Shown: positions 1 to 6,658 of the stretch, piece by piece
How the letters are laid out: the number at the start of each line of letters is the position of its first letter
Position numbering within the stretch: position 1 is the stretch's first letter
Assembly: GCF_009762775.1 (NCBI RefSeq)
Contig: NZ_CP046401.1
Location: forward strand, 1,922,001-1,986,000
Direction of reading: 5' to 3'
Source of the DNA: Maribellus comscasis
GTDB lineage: Bacteria; Bacteroidota; Bacteroidia; Bacteroidales; Prolixibacteraceae
DNA length: 64,000 bases
Position numbers and translations under genes: made by a program
The notes under the pieces: model-generated
What the model was told of the DNA's origin: nothing
The model's database searches: none
Seen by the model: only the letters and a program-made list of their open reading frames with translations

Positions 1-294
1 TTCCCGACAAATACCGTATGTTTTATTTTCAATGCGAACCAAAGCAGCCTGCAAATGCTGAATAAATTTTAGCTGACGTTGAGCCAGTTTCCCGGCTTCT
101 TCTTTTGACAATGTAGCAGCTCCTTCTTCCAATACTTTGAAGGTTGGCGAAGTGTCCTGCGTATCATTCCCGTCGCCAAGAGTAATGGAATTTCTGTACA
201 TCTCATAATCTTCCTGAGCTTTTTTAAGCTTTTTCTGAATGAGCTCTCTGAATTCCTTTAACTCTTCATCTGAATATCTGTTTTTTTCTCCCAT
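1..294 (-). CDS. DksA/TraR-type C4 zinc-finger protein (5' part, runs off left edge)
   Basis: The 98 visible codons encode an acidic/basic helical N-terminus followed by a stretch ending in YGICRE, which in DksA/TraR proteins is the start of the four-cysteine zinc finger (first Cys seen, the rest lies beyond the window). A GDGNDTQDTSPTF segment precedes a second helix rich in Lys, Glu and Gln, giving the coiled-coil hairpin typical of this family. Known role of the family: binding in the RNA polymerase secondary channel or other regulatory roles; Bacteroidota carry several short versions of unproved function. The ATG at 292-294 is the first possible start. The gene is divergent from nothing and lies just downstream of ileS on the same strand, so it could be co-transcribed with it (about 90 bp gap). 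Confidence 0.75.
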   Translation of the reverse strand, partial: MGEKNRYSDEELKEFRELIQKKLKKAQEDYEMYRNSITLGDGNDTQDTSPTFKVLEEGAATLSKEEAGKLAQRQLKFIQHLQAALVRIENKTYGICRE

Positions 295-385
295 GATAAA
301 AGGGTTTATTAATTTCTTCCCGATTTTTTATTGTGCCCTAATTTAGTAATTTTTTAATACCTAATTTAGGCCAAACAACATATCG

Positions 386-3300
386 TTAGTTCAATCTTTC
401 TACAAGAATTTGCGTTACAACATCCTTGTCAATTTCAACTTCTTTGGCATCAGTATTCTCCAAATTTTCAACCAATTTAAGATCGTTTGCCAAAGTTTGT
501 GTGCAAATATAATCTTTATGACTTAAAACGGCATCATTTATTTTTTCGTGCTTTTCAATCACAAGATTTATTCTGTCAGTTACTTCAAAATTGCTTTCTT
601 TTCGTAAATTCTGAATTTTATTAATGAACTCACGGGCAATTCCTTCCAGTTTCAGTTCTTCTGTCACATTGATATCCAGCGCAATGGTCATCTGACCTTC
701 GGTTGCCAGTGTCCATCCCTGAATATCTTCTGTTTGTATTTCAACGTCTTCTTTTGTGAGTACAATTTTCTCTTCACCCACTGAGATTTCTATACCTCCA
801 TTGCTTTCCAGCTCCGAAATATCGGTTTGATTAAATTGATTTACCGCTCCTGCAATCTGTTTCATCAGTTTCCCGTACTTTGGCCCAAGCGTTTTAAAAT
901 TGGGTTTTATCTTCTTTTTTATGATACCCGTTGTATCCTCCAGATATTCTACGTCTTTTACGTTAACTTCGGTTAAAATGATATCTTTTACCGCGTTAAA
1001 CTGGTCGCGAAAATGCGGATTTAACACCGGAACCATAATTTTTGCAAGCGGCTGGCGCACTTTCAGCTTTTCTTTCCGGCGTAATGCCAAAATCATGGAG
1101 GAAGCGCGTTGGGCAATTCCCATTTTTTCTTCCAGGTCTTTGTCGATTACTTTCTCGTCGAAGGCAGGGAAATCGACTAAATGAACACTTTGATCTGCTT
1201 CCCGACCGGTTATTTTATTTAAGTCGGCATAAAGCAAATCGGCGTAAAACGGTGAAATCGGCGACATCAGTTTTGCCACATTTACCAAACAGGTATACAG
1301 GGTTTGATAAGCAGAGATTTTGTCCTCTGAATATTCACCTCCCCAGAATCGTTTCCGGCTCAACCGCACAAACCAGTTACTCAGGTTTTCAGTTACAAAT
1401 TCTGAAATGGCCCTTCCAGCCCGGGTGGGTTCATAACTTTCGTAGCTTTCCCCTACTTCTTTTATCAATGAATTGAGCAGCGACAATATCCAGCGATCCA
1501 ATTCCGGGCGTTTCTCCAACGGGATTTCATTTTCTGCATAGCTAAAATCATCCACATTGGCGTATAAAGCAAAAAAGTTATAGGTGTTATAAAGTGTTCC
1601 AAAAAACTTCCGTTTTACTTCTTCCACACCGGCGACATCAAATTTCAGATTATCCCAGGGCTGTGCATTGGTAATCATGTACCAGCGCAAGGGGTCGGAA
1701 CCGTATTTTTCGATTGTAGCAAACGGATCAACCGCATTCCCTAAACGCTTCGACATTTTATTGCCGTTTTTATCCAGCACCAATCCGTTGGATATAATGT
1801 TTTTAAAAGCTACCGATTCATCCGTCATGGTAGCAATGGCGTGTAATGTAAAAAACCATCCGCGTGTTTGGTCAACACCTTCAGCAATAAAATCGGCAGG
1901 GAAAAGGCCAGAGCCAGCCCCTCCCCAACCCTCCCCGAGGGGGAGGGAGTTAAGGACAGTGGTAATTTCATGAAGGACACTGTCAATATTGTTAATTACT
2001 TCTTCGTTGGTAAACCGGATTACTGTGAATCCTAATTCTTTCAATATTTCTGTGCGTTGTTCATCTGAAACCTGAACTTCTGGCAATGAGTGATAACCAA
2101 CATCAACTTCAACGATCAATCTTTTTTCCAAACAAACAAAATCTGCAATAAACTGATCAATAATATGTTGTCGTCTAAACTTGTATTCCAGTTGTTTCCC
2201 CTTCAAATTATTCCAAAGAAAAACTTCCGCATCTGTTGGATTCTCTTTTTGTTTTTTTGCCAACTCCTTTAACAAACCGTAACTCGAATCTCTCGCAGTT
2301 TGCCACTTTGGAACACTTCCTCCCCCCCGGGGGGAGGTCAGGTGGGGGCTTTCAAACGGATAATGATGTTGGGCATAGGGCATTGATCCGGAATCAAACC
2401 ATACATCAATCAGGTCAGGTTCTCGGAACATTTTTTGTCCACCCGGAGAAACCAGCACTACTTTATCTACATACGGTTTGTGTAAGTCTATTTTATCGTA
2501 ATTCTCCTTCGTATTATCTCCCGGTTCAAACCCTTCGTACGGATTTTTAGTCATAAACCCGGCATCGATAGCTTTTTCTATTTCTGCCGTCAATTCTTCG
2601 GTAGAGCCGATGCAAATCTCTTCGGAGCCGTCTTCTGTTCTCCAGATAGGCAGAGGTGTCCCCCAGAAGCGGGAGCGGCTCAGGTTCCAATCCACCAGAT
2701 TTTCCAGCCAGTTTCCAAAGCGGCCGGTACCCGTACTTTGGGGCTTCCAATTGATGGTGTTGTTTAACTCCACCATTTTATCTTTAACAGCCGTTGTTTT
2801 TATAAACCAGGAATCCAGCGGATAATACAACACCGGTTTATCGGTACGCCAGCAATGCGGGTAGCTGTGCACATGCTTTTCAATTTTAAACGCTTTGTTC
2901 TCCTGTTTTAACATGACCGAAATATCGATGTCAACAGTCGGAGCATCTTCATCCAGTTTATCGTCGTATTCGTTTTTTACCGACCGGCCTGCAAAGTCAT
3001 GGTATTTTTCAACATTCACAAAGTCTGCAACAAAATCCGGATCGAGGTTGGCTGTTGGATAGAATCTTCCCTTCCGGTCAACCAGTGCCTGGTTTTTTCC
3101 GTCGGCATCCACTACAATCAGCGGAGATATGCCATGTTGTTTTGCCACACGGTCATCATCGGCACCAAAAGTCGGAGCGATGTGTACAATCCCGGTACCG
3201 TCTTCAATGGTCACAAAATCGCCGGTGATTACCTCAAAAGCTTTTCCTTTTGGTTTTACCCACTCAATCAGTTGTTCGTACGCTACGCCGGCAAGTTCTT

Positions 3301-4246
3301 CACCGGAATATTCTGCCAGTAATTTGTAGGGAATATTTTTATCACCCGGTTTGTATTCATCAAAGGACAGGCCTTCGTTCTTTTTGTTAAAATACAAAGG
3401 GCATAAATCTTTTGCCAGGATAACCGTTACCGGCAACCCGGTATATGGATTAAACGATTTTACTTTTACATATTTTATAGCCGGCCCCACACAAAGCGCG
3501 GTGTTCGACGGCAGGGTCCACGGAGTAGTTGTCCAGGCAAGAAAATACAAGTCGGTATCTACTCCCTCATATAAAAACTCTGATTTCCCGTTGCGAATGG
3601 CTTTAAACTGCGCCACAGCCGTGGTATCTTTAACATCGCGGTAACACCCCGGCTGGTTAAGCTCGTGCGAACTCAAACCGGTTCCTGCCGCAGGCGAGTA
3701 GGGTTGTATGGTATAGCCCTTGTACAGCAAGCCTTTTTTATAAATATTTTTTAGCAACCACCAAACGGTTTCAATATAGCGGTTATCAAAAGTAACATAG
3801 GGGTCATCCATGTTTACCCAGTAGCCCATTATGCGGGTCAACTCTTCCCACTCACGGGTATATTTCATCACCTCTTTGCGGCAGGCGTTGTTGTACTCTT
3901 CAACCGAAATCTTTTTGCCGATATCTTCCTTGGTAATGTTCAGCGATTTTTCCACACTCAGCTCCACCGGCAAACCATGGGTATCCCATCCTGCTTTGCG
4001 GTGCACCCGAAATCCTTTCATGGTTTTGTAACGGCAGAAAATATCTTTAATGGCCCGTGCCATCACATGGTGAATACCCGGCATTCCGTTGGCCGAGGGC
4101 GGGCCTTCATAAAATACAAATGTAGGGCGCCCTTCACGTGTAGAAATACTTTTATGAAAAGTATCATCGGTTTCCCAACGTTGTAAAACTTCCTTGTTTA
4201 TTTGAGATAAATCTAACTGCTTATATTCCTGAAACTTATTACGCAT
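386..4246 (-). CDS. ileS: Isoleucyl-tRNA synthetase with in-frame DUF559 nuclease-like insertion
   Basis: Cytoplasmic class I synthetase that charges tRNA-Ile. The HIGH-type motif is GIHH at residues 57-60 and the KMSKR loop follows GLVLDKNGN at about residue 830; editing-domain and anticodon-binding regions are recognisable around these. The product is 1286 aa; removing about 145 residues (roughly 633-777) leaves about 1141, the usual Bacteroidota length. That extra segment sits between DVWFDSGSMPYAQ and FPADFIAEGVDQTRGWFF, two blocks that are normally separated by only some 12-15 residues, so it interrupts the catalytic Rossmann domain. The segment is a DUF559-like domain (see separate entry) and is open in frame with no stop. 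Because this enzyme is essential, either the fused protein works or another ileS exists outside the window. A TATATTTG -7 box lies 38 bp upstream of the ATG. Confidence 0.95.
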   Translation of the reverse strand: MRNKFQEYKQLDLSQINKEVLQRWETDDTFHKSISTREGRPTFVFYEGPPSANGMPGIHHVMARAIKDIFCRYKTMKGFRVHRKAGWDTHGLPVELSVEKSLNITKEDIGKKISVEEYNNACRKEVMKYTREWEELTRIMGYWVNMDDPYVTFDNRYIETVWWLLKNIYKKGLLYKGYTIQPYSPAAGTGLSSHELNQPGCYRDVKDTTAVAQFKAIRNGKSEFLYEGVDTDLYFLAWTTTPWTLPSNTALCVGPAIKYVKVKSFNPYTGLPVTVILAKDLCPLYFNKKNEGLSFDEYKPGDKNIPYKLLAEYSGEELAGVAYEQLIEWVKPKGKAFEVITGDFVTIEDGTGIVHIAPTFGADDDRVAKQHGISPLIVVDADGKNQALVDRKGRFYPTANLDPDFVADFVNVEKYHDFAGRSVKNEYDDKLDEDAPTVDIDISVMLKQENKAFKIEKHVHSYPHCWRTDKPVLYYPLDSWFIKTTAVKDKMVELNNTINWKPQSTGTGRFGNWLENLVDWNLSRSRFWGTPLPIWRTEDGSEEICIGSTEELTAEIEKAIDAGFMTKNPYEGFEPGDNTKENYDKIDLHKPYVDKVVLVSPGGQKMFREPDLIDVWFDSGSMPYAQHHYPFESPHLTSPRGGGSVPKWQTARDSSYGLLKELAKKQKENPTDAEVFLWNNLKGKQLEYKFRRQHIIDQFIADFVCLEKRLIVEVDVGYHSLPEVQVSDEQRTEILKELGFTVIRFTNEEVINNIDSVLHEITTVLNSLPLGEGWGGAGSGLFPADFIAEGVDQTRGWFFTLHAIATMTDESVAFKNIISNGLVLDKNGNKMSKRLGNAVDPFATIEKYGSDPLRWYMITNAQPWDNLKFDVAGVEEVKRKFFGTLYNTYNFFALYANVDDFSYAENEIPLEKRPELDRWILSLLNSLIKEVGESYESYEPTRAGRAISEFVTENLSNWFVRLSRKRFWGGEYSEDKISAYQTLYTCLVNVAKLMSPISPFYADLLYADLNKITGREADQSVHLVDFPAFDEKVIDKDLEEKMGIAQRASSMILALRRKEKLKVRQPLAKIMVPVLNPHFRDQFNAVKDIILTEVNVKDVEYLEDTTGIIKKKIKPNFKTLGPKYGKLMKQIAGAVNQFNQTDISELESNGGIEISVGEEKIVLTKEDVEIQTEDIQGWTLATEGQMTIALDINVTEELKLEGIAREFINKIQNLRKESNFEVTDRINLVIEKHEKINDAVLSHKDYICTQTLANDLKLVENLENTDAKEVEIDKDVVTQILVERLN
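1916..1949. repeat. GC-rich terminal palindrome, 3' end of the ileS insertion
   Basis: Reads AGCCCCTCCCCAACC followed by the dyad CTCCCCGAGGGGGAGGGAG on the plus strand. It pairs as an imperfect inverted repeat with the sequence at 2316-2350. Translated in ileS it gives SLPLGEGWGGAG. Confidence 0.7.
2316..2350. repeat. GC-rich terminal palindrome, 5' end of the ileS insertion
   Basis: Contains the dyad CCTCCCCCCCGGGGGGAGG followed by TCAGGTGGGGGCT. Its reverse complement begins AGCCCCCACCTGACC, matching the start of the other end (AGCCCCTCCCCAACC) at most positions. Translated in ileS it gives PHLTSPRGGGS. Confidence 0.7.
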
Positions 4247-4283
4247 ATAAATCGGCTTTCTATACTGATTTTTAAAAAATATG

Positions 4284-4291
4284 CAAATATA
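4284..4291 (-). promoter_or_regulatory. Putative -7 element of ileS
   Basis: TATATTTG on the minus strand fits the Bacteroidota TAnnTTTG consensus and lies 38 bp before the ileS ATG. No convincing -33 TTG was found at the expected distance. Confidence 0.35.
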
Positions 4292-4405
4292 GGAATTTTT
4301 TCAGGGTGGTGGTTTTCTATTCCTGTTTATGTTGTTTTAACTTCAATATAAACCGATTGGTAAAAAATGTTGGCCCGGTATGCTGTGTACATTCCGCTCT
4401 GTTTT

Positions 4406-5077
4406 TTACAACAGTTTTAACAAAACCGGAATGGAATTAAAAAGGGCATGAATGAGTATGGAATAAATAATTCCCCGTTTGAATTTTACGCGAAGAAATC
4501 CCAGGTACAAACCCAGCAAAATCTGGTAAAAAACAATAATGGGGCTAACCAAATACTGGCCTATTGAAAGACGCTCAAAATTAGTCACATGCAAAAATCC
4601 AAAAGATAGCGAAATCAAATAGAAGACAAAAGGGAAATACCTTTTCATCTGGTTATTTACTTTTTGTTCTTGACGATTAATAAAATTCGGGATTTGAGGT
4701 AAGCCAATTATTATTAAAGATAAGGCAATTGTTAATGGAATCCCGAACAATGATTTTGTTAGCGCATAAAACAAAAGCGACAACGTAACAAAAATATTCC
4801 TGAAGAAATTCCGCAAGGGCATCCTGAAAAAAAGTTCTTCAAGGATTGGAGCAATAACAATTATGTCAACGGCATCAGCCAAAGAACGATTCGGAGATTC
4901 GGGAATTAAATCAAGAATAGACAATGGAATAAAAAGTATCGTACACACAAATATTAACAAAAAATATATGGGAATACTTTTAATCAGAAGTAAAAGCGAT
5001 TGCCCCAAAGATAAAACCACCGGAGGCGCGATTTCGGGCTTTTTTAAAAAACGGAGGAATTGGCTTAGTAAATTCAT
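4406..5077 (-). CDS. CPBP-family intramembrane metalloprotease-like protein, possible bacteriocin immunity
   Basis: Polytopic membrane protein of 223 aa. It shows the three CPBP/Abi signatures: APILEELFFRMPLR (EExxxR), FGFLHVTNF (FxxxH) and IHALFNSIP (HxxxN/H), between several hydrophobic helices. The family contains CAAX-type proteases and proteins that give self-immunity to, or help process, peptide bacteriocins. I chose the ATG at 5075-5077; the upstream in-frame start at 5104 would be TTG. It is the last gene of a same-strand series that includes a C39 exporter and double-glycine peptides, which supports an immunity or maturation role, but that is inference; ordinary protein-processing duty cannot be excluded. 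Confidence 0.75.
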   Translation of the reverse strand: MNLLSQFLRFLKKPEIAPPVVLSLGQSLLLLIKSIPIYFLLIFVCTILFIPLSILDLIPESPNRSLADAVDIIVIAPILEELFFRMPLRNFFRNIFVTLSLLFYALTKSLFGIPLTIALSLIIIGLPQIPNFINRQEQKVNNQMKRYFPFVFYLISLSFGFLHVTNFERLSIGQYLVSPIIVFYQILLGLYLGFLRVKFKRGIIYSILIHALFNSIPVLLKLL

Positions 5078-5357
5078 AACGTATAATATATTCAGACTGT
5101 GCAAAAACTAATAGAGTATTCAAATAGGTACACATGAAAAAATGGAAGAAATGAAATCTCAAAAGGTTAAATATAGTTTTTACACAGACTCGTATATACA
5201 GGTGCTATGGATTAAATATGGATTTTTAAAGGATCTTTATAAAAAAATCAGTGTTGAGCTTAACCTCAAATGCATAAAAAGACATTTGTTAATTTACTTT
5301 TTTCATGTAGCAATATTCGAATAATCCCCTAAAAATATATTACTAAGCTTACAAAAT
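5078..5357. other. AT-rich spacer between miniprotein and CPBP gene
   Basis: About 280 bp. A plus-strand open frame of 60 codons (5142-5324) runs through it but has no recognisable domain, no clear ribosome site and low-complexity AT-driven composition; I do not call it a gene. Nothing else seen. Confidence 0.4.
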
Positions 5358-5510
5358 CTATATATAGGCTCTAATAGAATCAAAGAAACCTTGGATTGCC
5401 TTATCGTAGTTGGAAATCATATACCAAATTAGCCAGATAAAAAAAATAATTATAGAAAAAAGCACAATTTTTTTGTCCTTTGGGAGATTGGATATATTCT
5501 GTAGTTTCAT
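5358..5510 (-). CDS. 50-aa membrane miniprotein resembling the mature part of the neighbouring peptide
   Basis: Small gene, ATG at 5508-5510, TAG at 5358-5360. The product has a charged N-terminus (MKLQNISNLPKDKK), one strong membrane segment (IVLFSIIIFFIWLIWYM) and an amphipathic tail (ISNYDKAIQGFFDSIRAYI). Over the last 22 residues it matches 11 positions of the peptide encoded at 6063-6248 (pattern YM..N.D.AI.G..D.I.AY). It has no double-glycine leader, so it should stay in the producer membrane rather than leave through the C39 exporter. I infer an immunity-like decoy or an unprocessed relative. The overlapping minus-strand frame 5401-5604 is rejected as the gene because it lacks this similarity. 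No strong ribosome site was seen. Confidence 0.6.
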   Translation of the reverse strand: MKLQNISNLPKDKKIVLFSIIIFFIWLIWYMISNYDKAIQGFFDSIRAYI

Positions 5511-5820
5511 TTGAATAAACTATTGTTGATAAATATTGCTTTAAATAGGAGTTCAGATATATTCTAACTTTTTTCAAAAATGGGAAAAAATTATAAGTTT
5601 CCAAAATAAAAAATAAAATTTAAACTACTGATATTTAAATAAATCAGCAGGTTTAGCGACTATTGTTTACAATTCCCTATTTTAAGCTATATTTTACTTA
5701 TAGGTGTTAATAAAAGCACACATAAAAATGATTGGGCATGTATTAGAATAATATTTGTATTCACTTTTGATTGACTATTAGTTTCTATTCTCTCATGCTT
5801 ATTATTCTAATTAAACTTCA
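5511..5820. other. AT-rich spacer, nothing recognised
   Basis: About 310 bp of very AT-rich DNA between the miniprotein and the hairpin after the double-glycine peptide. I read all minus-strand starts here and found only very short frames with no leader motif. It probably carries the miniprotein promoter, but no clear TAnnTTTG box was found. Confidence 0.4.
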
Positions 5821-5854
5821 GAAATATAGCAATTGACATCAATTGCTATATTTC
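5821..5854. terminator. Perfect 15-bp hairpin after the double-glycine peptide genes
   Basis: GAAATATAGCAATTG, a 4-base loop (ACAT), then CAATTGCTATATTTC: a perfect inverted repeat 24 bp beyond the stop of the 51-aa peptide. It is AT-rich and not followed by a long T run on the minus strand, so it may be a terminator or an RNA 3'-end stabiliser. Confidence 0.6.
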
Positions 5855-5878
5855 TATTTATTCACATACATATTAATC

Positions 5879-6034
5879 TTACTTACAATTCTTTATAAGA
5901 AGGTAAATATTAGATAATCCTCCTGTCATTTCAGAAATTGCATAATGAACACACCATTTTGCAACAGCATATGCAAAATCTCCTGTCTCTCCTCCGTTAA
6001 TACTTTTAAGTTCTGAAAAAGATATTTCTTTCAT
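5879..6034 (-). CDS. Double-glycine leader peptide A (51 aa, two-cysteine core), bacteriocin-like
   Basis: The product starts MKEISFSELKSINGG, a 15-residue leader with the usual acidic/hydrophobic pattern ending in Gly-Gly, the cleavage site for C39 peptidases. The predicted mature peptide is 36 residues, begins ETGDFAYAVAKW and has exactly two cysteines (mature positions 13 and 35), which could form a disulfide. The start at 6034 is set by the leader: no other in-frame Met lies close upstream. It follows peptide B by 28 bp and precedes a strong hairpin. The gene order exporter-regulator-peptides supports export by the C39 ABC transporter at 6659-8821. I do not recognise the mature sequence; antimicrobial and signalling roles are both possible. 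Confidence 0.75.
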   Translation of the reverse strand: MKEISFSELKSINGGETGDFAYAVAKWCVHYAISEMTGGLSNIYLLIKNCK

Positions 6035-6062
6035 ATTAATATTATTTTTGAAATTATTTATT

Positions 6063-6248
6063 TTATAAATACGCTTTAATTGCATCTTTAGCTCCTTCAA
6101 TAGCTCTGTCTCTGTTGTCATACATATAAATAGCGATAGCAATTGCTGGACCTAAGAGTATCAACGGATTGCCGCCATCAACTTCTTTCAGTCCAGCTGT
6201 ACTCATTGTCGCAACTCCGGGCATTTTCAAATCTACTGTTTTTTCCAT
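6063..6248 (-). CDS. Double-glycine leader peptide B (61 aa, membrane-active type), bacteriocin-like
   Basis: A 26-residue leader (MEKTVDLKMPGVATM then STAGLKEVDGG) ends in Gly-Gly. The predicted mature peptide of 35 residues has a hydrophobic segment (PLILLGPAIAIAIYMY) and an amphipathic charged tail (DNRDRAIEGAKDAIKAYL), a layout expected of pore-forming or membrane-disturbing class II bacteriocins. There are no cysteines. It lies 58 bp after the HTH regulator and 28 bp before peptide A on the same strand, so A and B could act as a pair. The tail is closely echoed by the 50-aa miniprotein at 5358-5510. Function is inferred from leader and context only. Confidence 0.75.
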   Translation of the reverse strand: MEKTVDLKMPGVATMSTAGLKEVDGGNPLILLGPAIAIAIYMYDNRDRAIEGAKDAIKAYL

Positions 6249-6253
6249 GATAG

Positions 6254-6284
6254 TTAATTTTGTGTTTGTAAATAATTAATTTTG
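6254..6284 (-). promoter_or_regulatory. Direct repeat CAAAATTAA x2 before peptide B
   Basis: On the minus strand two exact 9-bp copies of CAAAATTAA are separated by 13 bp (22 bp start to start, two helical turns). The nearer copy ends 5 bp before the peptide B ATG. Paired 9-bp direct repeats with 12-13 bp spacing are how LytTR-type bacteriocin regulators bind in Firmicutes; here the binding protein is unknown and the AT-rich content makes chance possible. Confidence 0.35.
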
Positions 6285-6288
6285 AGCA

Positions 6289-6298
6289 TTTCGCGAAA
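6289..6298. promoter_or_regulatory. Palindrome TTTCGCGAAA between regulator and peptide genes
   Basis: A perfect 10-bp palindrome placed 8 bp after the HTH gene stop and about 40 bp before peptide B. It contains the only CGCG in a very AT-rich spacer, so it stands out as a possible operator. Confidence 0.35.
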
Positions 6299-6306
6299 AC
6301 TCACTT

Positions 6307-6633
6307 CTAAATTAGGTTTGTTCCGTGCACAAAAAAAGCACACAGCAACTTTTTATTTAGAAAACCACCGTCTATAGTTCGGATAGTTTCTTTTGAAATC
6401 ACTTTCAGTGAAACAGATATTTCCAATTCATGTGCATTACAATAATAAAACGTCCTTCTATTCTTTGAATAAGAAATTTTAACACCAATGTCATTAATAT
6501 ATTCAATATCGGAATAAAGTTGTCTTCTACTGATGCCAAGCCAATTTGAAAATTCATCTGGAGTACCTGTACTCTCAGCCTTTATAAGCTGGTTCATTCT
6601 CTTTAATCTTTCCAATTGTTCTAATGCTTTCAT
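6307..6633 (-). CDS. Small HTH DNA-binding regulator of the peptide locus
   Basis: 108-aa protein starting MKALEQLERLKRMNQLIK. Residues about 20-50 (TGTPDEFSNWLGISRRQLYS) form a helix-turn-helix of the HTH_11/DeoR-like type, followed by a winged segment (GVKISYSKNRRTFYYCN). Short proteins of this kind often sit beside C39 exporters in Bacteroidota. I chose the ATG at 6631-6633 rather than an in-frame start inside the exporter gene, because the HTH family begins here and the upstream part would overlap the exporter. It lies 25 bp after the exporter and 58 bp before peptide B, so it probably controls the peptide genes, perhaps through the palindrome or direct repeats between them. The target is not shown by the sequence. 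Confidence 0.75.
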   Translation of the reverse strand: MKALEQLERLKRMNQLIKAESTGTPDEFSNWLGISRRQLYSDIEYINDIGVKISYSKNRRTFYYCNAHELEISVSLKVISKETIRTIDGGFLNKKLLCAFFVHGTNLI

Positions 6634-6658
6634 ATTTGCGGGGTTTAATCTTAAAAAA

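Larger units (their letters stand above)
1916..2350 (-). mobile_element. In-frame DUF559 element inside ileS with GC-rich palindromic ends
   Basis: About 435 bp (145 codons) that is foreign to isoleucyl-tRNA synthetase. It encodes a VSR/PD-(D/E)XK-like DUF559 domain: AEVFLWNNLKG, then KFRRQHIIDQFIADFVCL, then LIVEVDVGYH and a TEILKELGFTVIRFTNEEV tail, all hallmark blocks of that family. Candidate metal ligands are the Glu of AEVFLW, the Asp of IADF and the Asp of EVDVGYH; the family more often has EIDGG where this has EVDVG. Each end is a GC-rich imperfect palindrome (1916-1949 and 2316-2350) and the two ends are inverted copies of each other. No methionine occurs in the inserted segment, so the domain can be made only as part of the synthetase unless a non-ATG start is used. 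Exact borders are uncertain by several bases and no target duplication was seen. Confidence 0.8.

Noticed and set aside
1916..2350. Intein inside IleRS
   Set aside because: No Cys/Ser start, no terminal HN-C/S/T splice motif and no intein blocks; the domain is DUF559-like.
5142..5324. 60-codon plus-strand frame in the AT-rich spacer
   Set aside because: Low-complexity AT-driven composition, no ribosome site, opposite to the local transcription direction.
5401..5604. 67-codon minus-strand frame overlapping the 50-aa miniprotein
   Set aside because: No leader, domain or similarity; the overlapping 50-aa frame has a membrane helix and clear resemblance to peptide B, so that one is called.
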